This document shows, in pieces, positions 1-12,500 of a DNA stretch of 64,000 bases. Each line of letters opens with the position of its first letter. Positions within the stretch are counted from its first letter, which is position 1. The DNA is taken from NCBI GenBank assembly GCA_020746105.1, contig CM036622.1, positions 38,169,477-38,233,476 of the forward strand. Direction: 5' to 3'. A model generated the notes under the pieces. That model made no database searches and was not told the DNA's origin. It saw nothing but the letters and a program-made list of their open reading frames with translations. The stretch comes from Trogon surrucura (taxonomy: Eukaryota > Chordata > Aves > Trogoniformes > Trogonidae). The position numbers and the translations under genes were made by a program.

Positions 1-11
1 CAATTTCTGAT

Positions 12-17
12 TTTATT
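12..17 (-). promoter_or_regulatory. Second candidate poly(A) signal (minus strand)
   Basis: Another TTTATT on the plus strand (AATAAA in sense) about 450 nt after the stop. It could serve a longer 3' UTR. The flanking downstream element lies outside the window. Confidence 0.3.
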
Positions 18-261
18 CTAATTTGAATAAAACTTGAGCTAAAGGTTTCAAAGATGCTTGAGACAAAACCACATAACTAGAACTAATTAAAGATAACTTC
101 ATATCTTAGATTCTCTTATCAACTTCATATTGAATATGTTGTGTTTAAGTTTTATCCTGGCTAATTCTTTTTTTTTTTTTAAATAGAATTAAATGTAAAA
201 CTTTGACATTATTTAGAAGAATATAAAAATAGGTCTCAAAAACTAGCAAAAACTCATTTTT

Positions 262-466
262 ACAGTTGGGTAGATAACTGTTTATTTTCAGTACAATGGG
301 AGGTCACATTTTTTCACAGAATTCTAAATTTGTAACAGCTACACTTACAGTAATTTTAAAAAAGCCTTACTTGATCTGCCATTATCATAACCAGATTTCA
401 AACTTACTTTGTAATATAAGGTCTCTTCAGTGTAAGAAGGAATTGTAGTATATTTCTCATAGCATT
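262..466 (-). other. CUBN: Probable CUBN 3' untranslated region
   Basis: About 200 nt between the stop codon and the first good poly(A) signal. It is AT-rich with no open frame. The left boundary is an estimate from the signal at 281-286 and the T-rich stretch just past it. A longer UTR reaching the left edge is possible. Confidence 0.55.
281..286 (-). promoter_or_regulatory. Poly(A) signal AATAAA (minus strand)
   Basis: The plus strand reads TTTATT, i.e. AATAAA in the CUBN sense, about 180 nt after the stop. A T-rich stretch (GAGTTTTTGCTAGTTTTTGAG-like, in sense) follows about 35 nt later, as expected for a downstream cleavage element. Confidence 0.6.
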
Positions 467-574
467 CTAGCTCACCCAGCTTAATTGGAATCCTGATGGT
501 AAAGTCACATATTCAGCATGGAATTTTATATAGACTTGATGAGACGTAGCAGTAAATGGAGCGATGTTTGTCTC
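467..574 (-). CDS. CUBN: CUBN terminal coding exon with stop codon
   Basis: Encodes 35 residues, [18 protein letters not shown] through GFQLSWVS, then TAG at 467-469. This is the last strand pair of CUB27, and the protein ends right after it without a tail or membrane anchor, as expected for cubilin. Acceptor TTTTAG; phase 0 in. The frame contains no other stop. Confidence 0.93.
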   Translation of the reverse strand, partial: ETNIAPFTATSHQVYIKFHAEYVTLPSGFQLSWVS

Positions 575-3500
575 CTAAAATTAAAGACAAGAAAAATGGA
601 AAGCTTTATAGAACATCAAGATCCCTCGGAAAAGCCAGTCAGAGAGTTAAAATTGAGGCACAAATTGAATCATAGATTGGAAGTGACTATTTAAGTCACA
701 AATACAACTAAATACAGAGCAAAATTGCTTGGTGCCTCCCACTAGATGTCACTGTAAGGTCTGCATTGGAAGGCTCCTAAGGTGCCACACGCACCTTACG
801 CCTTCATTTCCCCTCATCTGTGTGGAATTCATGCCGGAATTGGGGAAACAGTCTTGACTATGAAAAGGTAAAGATTCGTTTTAACCACAGGCAGCAGGCA
901 ATACACACCATCCCACAGTACGGCCCGGCTGGGGGGTAGCTGGCATCTGGCCCGTTGTAAAGGATCAGGTAGTTGCTGCTGCAGTCCCCTGGGTCTTCGA
1001 TGCTGATGAAATCAAAGTTCACGGTGACAATTCGTCCCTTGGGCGCGTTAATGGCCCACTCACAATGAGTGTTGTTGTGGTAAGTTGCCGGGTAGCTGGG
1101 ACTAGCAAATGAGCCAGTGCTGCCATATAAGGTTCCTCCGCATCCTGGAAACACACTGTTGATTAGCTAGAAGGCTTAGTTTCACAAGATATGACATGAT
1201 GTACTACTCTAGTACAGTATTAGTAGTAGCACTGAAAACCAGAAAGATTCTGGGAGCTGGAACAATGAATGTAGATAAGGGTATTACTCCAATAAGAGAC
1301 AAAATTGAGGCTCTAGATTCAGCAGCCTGAGAAGAATATGCAGTGGACGTTAGACCATTACTGGATATTACAAATAAACTCCTAAAAACTCTTTAGAAGA
1401 GGAACCAAAGTCTTAAGTCTGTGCCTTGATCAGGTCAGTTCCCAGAACTAGAGACAAATTCTCTTTGGCCATTCTTTCAAATGAAAATTAGTGAATCCTC
1501 ATCTGACAGAAAAATACAGAGAACAACTCAGAGAAAATAGTCATATTAAGTAAACTAAAAGCTATTTATACTAAAATTCAATCTCCACCAGTGGGCAGAA
1601 ACAGATGCCCTGGGAGAAATGCAAGTTTATAGGGTAAGAGTAAACATGTGCAGATCATACTCTCACAGTCTCCAAGAACTTTCAGCTCATGGCTCCCAGA
1701 GATGGCATCTTTGTATTTAGTAGTCTTTATCAGATGTCTGTCTTGGTCAGATAGCCCTCAGATACATTTAATTTGTAGCATCCTGTGGGAAAGAGCTTCA
1801 CAGCAAAACTGCATACTGTGTGAAGAACTGGTTTGTTTGGTTTGTTTTGAACCTACCACCTCCTGGCTTTATCTGACAGCCTCTAGTTCTTCGAAAAGTC
1901 AATGAACAGTTGGTCACTATTTATCATCCAAAATCACTCAATTTTATAGATCTCAGTGGTTTCTTAACCAGATTAAAAAAATCTCAGCATACTTCATAGA
2001 GAAGCCAGTTTTTATGTTGTGCCCTTAGTTACACTGGATTCCATAAGAGGAGGAGAGGAGAACTGTGCATATGAGTCCATTTGTGTGTGAACTATGGATT
2101 TATACAGTGGCATTCTGTTTGTTCTCTCTTCCTTTCCCAATACTGCCTAGCATTGCACTAGCCTACTTGACTATTAGCAGTGAGCTCTTTTCTTCCTGGA
2201 ACTATTTTACCCTTAATATCTTGCCACTGAGTACTCACATTTTTCTAAGTAAAGGTTAGGATTGTCTTTTTTTGCCCATGTTCTTCAACACTTTCCTACG
2301 CTGAATTTTATCTGCCTTTTCATCACCAAGCCACTCAATACTGTAAGGTTATTCTGCAGTGCTTTTCAGCTGGCCATGAGCTTTTCTACCTCCAGTAACT
2401 TGGTGTCATGAACAAACTTTTACCAAAGTATTCCCTGCCATTTCATAAGCCATTCATTAATGTGTCTATGTTATAGTCACTACACAGCATGATAAGTTAT
2501 GTTCTTGGGGCAAACTTCAGTCCTCTTCAGGCTTAACAGTGCCTGCATCTTAGGGCATGTCATAACTAGACTACTAACTGAGTAAAGGCTGAGTCACCAC
2601 CACCACCACTCTGTGGTTCCCAAGACAGATGTTCCTGGTATTCTCTGACCTCTCAGTAAAAGAAGTACTACAAATGGACTACATCCTCCAAGGCTGCTAA
2701 CAGCAACACTACAGGGATGGAATTGCTTCCGTCACATAAAATGGACTTTACCCCACTAGTCTTGAGGAACAACTACTGCTCACCAGTGACTGAATAGGGT
2801 GGACTATGTGTGCTTAGGAAGGTCTTAAGGGTTGATGAGGGCCTCAGCTGAGCAGGCTGAATTCCACATTTCTGTATTTTGCCTCTACGTACCATTGCTA
2901 AGCAGAATTACATTGTAATTACAGCCTTACCACTTGATGATGAAGTCCAAGTAATTTCATATCCATCATGAACTCCAGAAAAATCACTCTTGAAACGAAG
3001 GTAGACAACATGATTTTTGGGGAAGATGGGACTGGGCACAGTGTTTCCACAGAATCTGCCAAGTAGCGGTGATTGCACATCGCTCCCATTTCTGACCTTC
3101 AAGGGACACAAAAACCATTGTCAACATTAAATCCCTACACCAGTTATATACCAGTACAACTATGCAGTGATACAAGTACAGCACAAACAATGTAGTGACT
3201 TGCATGCAGTCCATAGTTGTCATTTTAATAGTTCTTCTTCCTACTATATATTCTTGTATAGAAAGATAAAGAGACCATTAACTAGTGTGTCTCAGTTGTG
3301 GAAGTAAATGCACAGAACGAGTATCATTAGAAACAGGTAGCTAAATTTTATGATGTGGTACATCTCCTGACTGAAAAAATTACTTGACTAGTAGCTAAGA
3401 CATGCTTTTGCAGTTCAAGTCCATGTTTTACTTTTCATAAGAATTGTTAATATTCCAAATGAAATGATTAATTCTTTACCCTGCAGACCACTCTTTTCCC

Positions 3501-6500
3501 TGGTCACGTTAAGACACAGATCATACTCCACAGCTCAGATTTAATCTGACTCTTTTCTGTGCTCTAATAATGGTGCTCAGATCTATTTCTTGAGACAGTA
3601 AAGAGGATAAGAAAGTAGAGCTAAATAATGATTCTGCCATAGAAATAAGATTTTTGTCATCTGACCAGTGAAAAGGGAAATCTTCAATAAGCATGAAAGG
3701 ACAGAGCGAACATCATATAGGAGGATATGATTTTTATTGACACAAAGTACCTTTACAAGTATGCTATACTTGTTACTAGAGCTCTTTTTAAAAAAAAAAA
3801 AAAAGAAAAAATGCTTTCTTAGAAAAAAAAATCTGTGAAAGAAAAATGTAAAGCACATGGAATCTTCTGCTGGAATGAAAGCACTCAGATTTATGGCTTT
3901 CTGTTCACACATAGATGTTAATATTGGATGAAAACTTTCCTGGCTTGCTCTGTTAACTGGATAACATCAACAAAACCTAGGTAAACATGAGTTAACTAAT
4001 AATGAAGCTATTTATTCATTGGTTTTGGACTTACTATAGTGTGTATTGTTTAACCTCTTACTATAGTATCTGAGTGCCTTTCCCTGTGAAACTCTTGCAA
4101 TAAACTAGTCCCTAATGTCAATTCAACTCAGTCTTGATGCAAGCTTATTAATATCCTTTGAATTCAGCAGCTTCTGACACAGGCCCACAAAATACTGCTT
4201 GATACCTCTAGGAAATCACGTGAACACTGAATGCTGTCTTCCAAACTGAAAGCGTGAAAAAAGAGAGAAATTGTGTGATTCAGGGGAGCTCGTAGAATGA
4301 TAGAACAGTCCATATTATTGGGGTGATGACCAGGCCAACCAGGGCTCTTGAGGTAACCAAACGGCTGGTGATACTCTCTGCTGCAACCTTGAGACAGGAA
4401 AAGAGAAACATGCAAGAATTTCAGCTCTTTGTATTGCCTTTCACTGTATGAAATATACAGAGAACGGTAGGTAGATTTTTTAGAAGTTCCTTCAAGCTTA
4501 CCTGTAGCTTGATAGTTAAATCTGACTCCATTATTAATCATATATTCATCTGATTTGAAGGTCACAATGACAGTGCGATCGTAAGAATAAAATTCAGGGA
4601 CTGGAAAAGTTTCAGTACCACAGAATCTATGGACTGATCCTTGGCCGTGCTGGAATTCAATACATGTCACAAGTTACTTAATGCTATAGTTCAGTTTTCT
4701 ACTTACTGAACTTGTGGTGAATAAATCTCTCAATGCTTTCTATACTGGTTATGCAATCACATTTTAAAGTTCTCATGGAAGTCACTTAATAGCATCTCAA
4801 CATTTTGTGTTCAATTACTTCAAGAAACAGATCAAATTTAACAGGTATTTTTATGTCAAAATAAGAAACAATGCAAAAAAGTTTAGAATAATATAATGCA
4901 AGGGACATAAATAGGTGGGTTTTTTTCTGGTGCTTTATAAAAAGCATAATGCTTTTGATGTGCCCCTCACACAGAATCATAAAATAATTTGTTGTCAAAG
5001 GGTGGGTTTCTCCAGTCTCTACAAAGAGTGAAGGGAGCTGAATGTAAATGGTAAACTGTAAATTTCTTACTGTTGGTGAATCCTGGAGCTCTAGGTAGTT
5101 CTGAGAGCAGTCCTGACTGGCATGGAGGTGGAAGGCCTCTACCACCACCCTGACTTGCTGTTGTGGAGGGGCATCAATGACCCAAGTACAGAGAGTAAAT
5201 GGTGGATATTCATTTGGGAAGTTAGGAGATGTTACAGTCAGGGATGTAGAAGTTGCATTATATATTCCTCCACACAGTCCTGTGTAAGTAAAACAGTAAT
5301 AAAGGCACCATAGAGTGAAAAACTTTCCAGCTGGGGAAAAGTATTGAGCAAAACTACACTGGATAATATATGTTTGTATTTACCTAAAAGAAAAGTATTT
5401 TCTCTAGAAGAAAAAAAAAAAAAAATCAGATAAAACACATGCTAATCCTGTGTCAATATATGTCATGAAACTTAAATAAATGTTTGCTCCCTATAATATC
5501 AGCATATTTGTTAACAATATGTGAGAGCTCCTGTTTTGCATTGCAGACTGACAGCCCCCCTGCACCCAGCCAAGACCAGAGAGAATTGCACTGGGGTCTG
5601 GCCATGCTGCTTTTAGCTTGCTTATAGATCCTGCGCTAAGGATCTTTGCCCCTTCCTGAGCCCTGTATCTAAAACAAATTCTGGTGATTTATTATTTCAA
5701 TATGAATTTCCACAAAGAGTCACAACAATATATATGCATACTTACGATCCACTGTGGTATAGGTAGCATTGAAACCCTCCCTTTCCACAGAGCTGTCTGT
5801 AGTAAATTTCACAGTCAAGGAATTACGAGTAGAAAGAAAAGGAGCTGGCACTGTAGATCCACAGAATGTGCCGACTACATTTGCATTTTCATTATCTCCA
5901 TCATAAAGCTGAAAGAAGAAAACTATATAAGCCACTAACAGTTCAGACACAACAAACAATTAAATAGAAATAAAATTCTCTGACCTCTCCTGACATTATA
6001 ATTTCTTTTACTTGAGAGCACAGTAGGTGCCTTTGTGCTTTAACAGGATGTTCTTGATGACTACAATTATTCACTGCCGTATTAACTAATTCTGTTGGAC
6101 AGTGTAAATCTCATTATGGAACATCCTGGTCTCATCTCAGCAAATCTATCATAAAATTGTTCTATTTTAATTCGGCATTTTGACTTCTTTTTTTTACATA
6201 TGTCATCTTGAAGTGTTTTTCAATGTGAAAGGCTGATTTTATTCAGCAAAATGTAGAACTAATCTCTAATGCTTAACAGGATCTACAATGCTCCTTGGTG
6301 GATCTCGTTTAGCAGTATTCTGCTATCCTACATTTTGTACACTCATCTCCAAGAGAATAGCTTTCACAGGTGACCATTGAGCATCAAGACTTATTTGTCA
6401 AACATTATAAATTTAAGTCCTTTCAAGTAATTGTGCATGATAATGAATCTGCAAGTTTACTTTCAAAGTGTTGAGTTTTGGTTTGTTTCCGTTCCATGAA

Positions 6501-9500
6501 ACAAATACTCATTTCTATAGGCAGTCTAAGTGTGTCTCCATAACAATGTTAAAACTCTTATTGCTTTCCAGAAAGGCAGGATGTCATCTGGCTAATCCAA
6601 TGAAAAATTAAAAAATCATATTAAGCAATTTAATTTCTTTATAAGACCATTTTCTATTAATTAAGTTTTAGCTTTATGGAGAGGATAATGGATTGTATTT
6701 CACTGGTATTTTCTTGTTAAAATACGCAGCTATCTTACTTTGACATAATCGTATCGGCAAGTCCTAGCAGACTGTGCTTCAAGCACGAATGAAGTGAAGG
6801 TGAGGTTGATCAGTTTGTGTACAGGTGCAGTTATGATCCATACACAGTCCAGATTTTTCTCATATCTTCTGGTCACATTGGAGACTGGAGACCCAAAACT
6901 GTAAGCTGAATTTGTCAAGTAACCACCACAGCCATTCTGAGGTCCTGTTGAAGAAGCAGAAGCTTTTTAAAAGCAATTCTTGGCATTTATTTAATCTTCA
7001 GTTCTTTAATATCAAGCTTCAGCTTTCTTCTCTGCTACAGAATTTTACAGTCCTGTCTCATAAAAACTGTCTGAATGATTAAAAGGCCTTCAACACTAAA
7101 TAGATATGAATCACAATTAGATTTGGTAGAGTGAATTAAGAAAGGCTCATGTCTTCTGTTGAATATAAAATCGGTGTCCACTGTGAAAATGTGGCAACAG
7201 AATTTCTAAAAGGGACTGTAAGAAGAGAACAGAAATTAAATGGAAGAATAGAGATTAGCAGTCCTTTCAATGTAATATTTAACTGCCAGTAAAAATATTT
7301 GGACAGTAGGGGGCACTGGGTTGTTGATTTTGAAAATCGGTTAAAAATTGCTTTTTTTGGCAATACGACCACGTTCTGAGGGAATTGAATTTGGCAGCCT
7401 GACGCTGGGACCCAGACTTTTATTAAGGAATCTAGCCCAAAGGGGCTTACTTCTGGGAGCGTTTTGCTTGGTGGAAACTTAGAATCCAAATGAAAAGCAG
7501 GCTGCTGTTCATTAGGATCCCACAGACAGAGCTAAGTACCGTACCTACTTGCTGTGAAAATTTGAACCCTGTAATGTTTTCAGTCACGTTGAAAGAAATT
7601 ACTTGGAGAAAAGCAGAAGATCAGAACCCTTTTATTATATCTAATTATAGCCAAGCAAAAAATACAGACTCTGATGGATTTTTTTTTTATTTTTTTTTAC
7701 TTCTCTCTCTTTTCTTTTTTTTTTTACTTCTCTCTCTTTTCTTTTTGTTCTTCTTTAATTTTTGTAGTTTGGTTTTCGTAACTTGGACTGGACTGGTAAA
7801 TCTATCAATTTATTTGCTTCATGCTTCCTTCTTCAGTCTCTGCAGAGTCTCCTGGCCACTTATTTAACTTGACAATTTAAATAAAGTATGATTCATACTC
7901 TTACTTTTGAGTCTAAGAAAGTGTTTTTGTAAACTGCACAGTGCAAAGCGTAACTGCAAGCAGCCTGTTGTCTCCTGCAGCAAATCCTTTCAGGAGAACT
8001 AGACATAAATGAAGCTACAGCTGTGGCTAGGCAACATGAGCAGAGCTTCAGAATTTCATCTTCGTGTGGAAAATATGCTCGTCTGCCTGGTATACAGCGA
8101 CTTAACCTTGACACACTGATATATTTCCAGTCGTAGAAAACTTTGCTCTACTTGAGCTACAGCGTTACAAAAGATCACTCTGGTGAAAAATCAGCAAGCA
8201 AGTATCAGGATTGCATCAGTAACCCCAGGCTGGAGAGAGCCCGGGCTCTTGCAAGACTGTTATGGTTAAACCAGATGACTAAGGCGAAACGTTGTCCTGC
8301 TCTACTAACCAAACCCAGAAAAAAACCCCACCCTGAAAAGAAGGTTGCTTAAAACCAAAAGCTTAATAACATGAGATTTCAGCTTTTGCTGTAGCTAAAA
8401 ATGAACAGAAGAAACTTAGCACAAAGTAAGTCAGGAATTAATAGATTCTAGTCCAGTTTTGTGGACTGTTAATGAAGTCAGAAACTTGGAAAAGTGTTCG
8501 TGTTCATTCCAATGCCACTGCAGAAGCCGAGAACAACAGTGGGGGAAATGTGAGCAATAAATCACGTTCTTACAAATAGTCTAGAAAGGAGGAAAATGTC
8601 AGTCAGGAGGGTGCCTTGGCCCTAAGAGGCAGTTTCATTATATTTTCTTTTGGATTCACCCTTATGCATGGTTTATTCATCCCCGCTGAAACAATCTTGT
8701 CAAAACCATTTCGTGCTCAGCATTTTGGACACAGTCTACTAAACATAACATTAAGCATATAATCATTAGGGATAGAGCATGGCCTGACCATCCAGCCCTG
8801 CAATATTGAGTCTGGAGAGATATATGGGTCAGACACCTTGCAAATCTCCCCTTTACCCTTCCCAGGGTTAGAGCTACAGAGATTCCAGTCAGACCTTTGC
8901 AACAGGAGCTGGAATTGCCACAGAGCCATGCAACAGGAAGGCTCTCAGTGCTATTGGATTGTCCATTTTTTTTGGATATCAAATGTCTGGACCTTTGCAA
9001 TGGTGCACTTCACTCTAACTGTGCAGCTATAGAGACAGCTCAGGTGACAAAAAATACAAATGTGGTCAAGCTATGTATGTACAGTACATAAAATGGACGT
9101 GAGAGAGAGATTTAACAGGCCAAATCCTCATTATCAAAAAATTAATTCTAGCTAGTATAGCCAGTAATAGCATCTAAGAGGAGATAAATAACTAAAAGTA
9201 TGACTTAGTAAAGATGATGTTTCATCATTAGCTTCACAATGCTTAGCCTGCTCAGCCGAGGTTGAGCCCAGTGCTTACAGGACAGTACATTATAAGTAAT
9301 GGCTAGACTGGAAGCCAAAGAGATATCAAATAGCCTTGCATAAAGCCAAATAAAGAGCAGCTCTTGTTGAAAAATCTGTCCATCTTGGCGTTTTTCAGTA
9401 CTGATCCATGTTACATCTGATTGCAGCCACTAAAAGTTACAGGATAGTGAAACTGTGTAGATTGAGGGAACACCCACAAATAAATGAAGAGCCAACTGCT

Positions 9501-12500
9501 TAACAGGAGGAAACTCATGCTAAGAGCACCACTATTACACTGCATTTTAGCCATGACACAATTCATCATTTTAAAAGTCAGCAGCACTTCTGAATAGAAG
9601 GCCAAATAGTAGCCATCCAGCCTGCTGGTGATCATTGGTGAAATTGTCTTAGTCACTGGGTAATACAGCTGGGAAAAAAAATGAAGCTAAAAATTAGGCA
9701 AAATCTGGGGCTGAGAAGTCTGTTAATTTGTAGACCAGACTTTTAAATATTAAAAGCTAGGGTTCACAGAAATAGAGAGAAAAATACCTTATAGAACAAT
9801 TTGTGTGTGGGCAGATGGACTGACTACATGGCCTTCTGTGATTTGCAGTCTCCAGTTTCTTATTTATAATACAAATCATAAGGTCATCATAAATCAGATT
9901 GCAATCTTGTCTGCCTCATAAACAGCTTGCCAGAGAACACAAATTATCAGAATAACTAGGGCACACACTGTCATCACTAATTGCTTTTGGTGGGAAGCAT
10001 TAATGAAACTAAAAGGCTGAAGGACCATTCAGAGAAGAAAGAACTGAAGGTTCCCTATGGCAAATAAACGTAATTACAGCAGAGAGCAAGCACATGTTTC
10101 TCTGTTAAGAGTTACATCCTCCAGATATGGAACAAAGATAAATTTTTGATGCTGCCTGCCTTTAAAGCACAGCCAGGGCTAAGGTACATTTGTACAAGTG
10201 TGGACACAAGGAAAAGAAGCCTACTGAGTAGTTTTAAATCACCAAAATCAGCTAAAACAATGACATTTCAAACCACCACAAACTAATTTTGCTGCACTTC
10301 TTATTAAATGAGCACCACAAACTCTACTGGAAGGCAGTAAGGTTCAAAGAACCATTCCAGTTCTGCCTGAACAGGAATGAGAATCCTCTCCCAGATTTCT
10401 GAATCACATTTAGTCTCACCTAGAAGCATCCCTGGCAACTCTAGGTTTCTTTCTGATCTGAACTAAAAGTCAGAATAAGCAAGGATTAACTCTGCCAATA
10501 CTAATGCTTCTTCCCTGATGGGTCTTATTTCCAGTGCAGAGGAATGGCTGGACTAATTGTGGCTGCAATAATTACAGAATTACAGAATCACAACAAAGAA
10601 AAAGCCCATAGCTTGTTTGGATTGTGGCTTAGAAGGATATGGGGATAGAGAGAGGATTTGTACCATCACAGGTTGGTAAACCTTTGCAGGCTGAGCTGAG
10701 CTGTTCCTGTGTTTGGCAATCACTGTACAGACACTGTGGTTTCACGTGGCAGCAGGACCCTGGCAGCAGTGCCAGCCCTGACCATATTGCAACATTTCAG
10801 GAGGAGACATCTAAAAGCAGGGGACTCTTTTTAGTCCTCAGCCTTAGCCTTTATACAGAAAGGGTTTTTCACTGGTTTGATGGCCTGGCAGTGGTTCCAA
10901 CAGTGACATTTAGGACTACAAAGCTCCAGTCTCTTTTTTAGCAGGATTTTATAAATGCAGTCAGATGAAGTACATATCCTTAAGTTTTTAGACTATTGCT
11001 TGATCACAAATAATTAAATTGTTTAGGTTGGAAAAGATCTTTAATAAGAGCGTCAAATCTATCCATTAACCTAACATTTCCAGGTCCACCACTAAACCAT
11101 GTCCCTAAACACATCTGTATGTCTATTAAATACCTCCAGGGATGGTGACTCAACCACTACCCTGGGCAGTCTGTTTGTTCCAGAGCTTAACAACCCTTTC
11201 AGTAAAAAGATTTTTCCTAATATCCAACTTAAATCTCCCCTGGAGCAACTTGAGGCCATTTCCTCTTATATTATCACTTGTTATCTGGGAGAAGAGAGGT
11301 AATTGTAGAGCCCTGTAAGGTCTCAGCTCAGCCTCCTTTTCTTCAGTCTAAACAACCCCAGTACCCTCAGCTACTCCTCATAAGACTTGTGCTCTAGACC
11401 CTGCTGTTGTCAGTGCAGGTGGCTGGTGCTGCCTAGGGTAAGTGCTAATATTATTTCCAAAAATCAGTGCAGTTAATTCATGTAAGAATTTAGAAATTAT
11501 TCACAAAAGAACACCTAATCTTGACCATCACAACAGAATAACCAAATCTATATTTTACTCCTTTTATTTCCCATTCAGAACTATTCTGGGTTTTTTTTTC
11601 AGCAATTCTGAACAATCCCAAAAGACTCCACAGTTACTGCACATGCTGAGCATTGCCAAAAACCGAATATAGCGTGAGTCAAGCTTTCAGTTCACAGGGC
11701 AGAACTGACCTTAGAATTGTATTAGGGAAATTTTTTCTTGCTGATAAAATAAAATAGCATAAAAATGCTGTGAAAATTTTACTGGATCCATTTTTAAAAA
11801 ACACAATTTCATTAGGGGAGAGCATAACAGTAAAGCCGTTAGTGATAGAATACTTAGTGTATTATATTACAAACAGGAAACAAGTAATTCAATACACAGC
11901 TAATAGAATAAGGGAAGACAGATACCTCTGGGTAATTTACTAGGTAAATTCAGATGATTTTGTCAGGAAGGAAAGCATATAGATCATCATCTATTTCTAC
12001 TGCATGCATACTAGATTATTTATGTAAATTACCTATTAATTATTTTTTTCTGGCATATCAGAGAAGATTCCTTTTTCTAACTACTTTTCTTCTAAACTCT
12101 ACGTGCTTATGACTTTTTTTCCTATGTAAATAGATGAATATTCTTTCAACAGAAATTTTCATTTGAATAAAAGAGACGGAGGTATCCTTGAGGGGAAAAC
12201 TAGGCAAACCGAGGACAATGCAGAGGACAGGGTGTTTAAGGACTTTGCATTCCAACAGCCTAAAGGTTGCCAAAGGTTTTGGAGGCATTTCTTCTGCCTT
12301 AGAGCCTACATAACACTGTTTTTCCCATTGTTGCCACCCTATTCTTCTAGCCTGTCTATATCCATCTGGTTTTCCTCGCCTTGTGTTTAAATCATAGTCT
12401 CTTTGTGACGGCAGACTGTTGCTTTATTCTGCACAGTGCCTAGTGCAGAGGAATCGTGAGCAGCTCATGAGCTTGTAAGCCTCAAGGTAATGCAAACAGG

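Noticed and set aside
10571-10590. ATTACAGAATTACAGAATCA, which looks like CR1 terminal 8-mers
   Set aside because: No CR1 body follows on either side in either orientation, so it is probably a chance AT-rich repeat.
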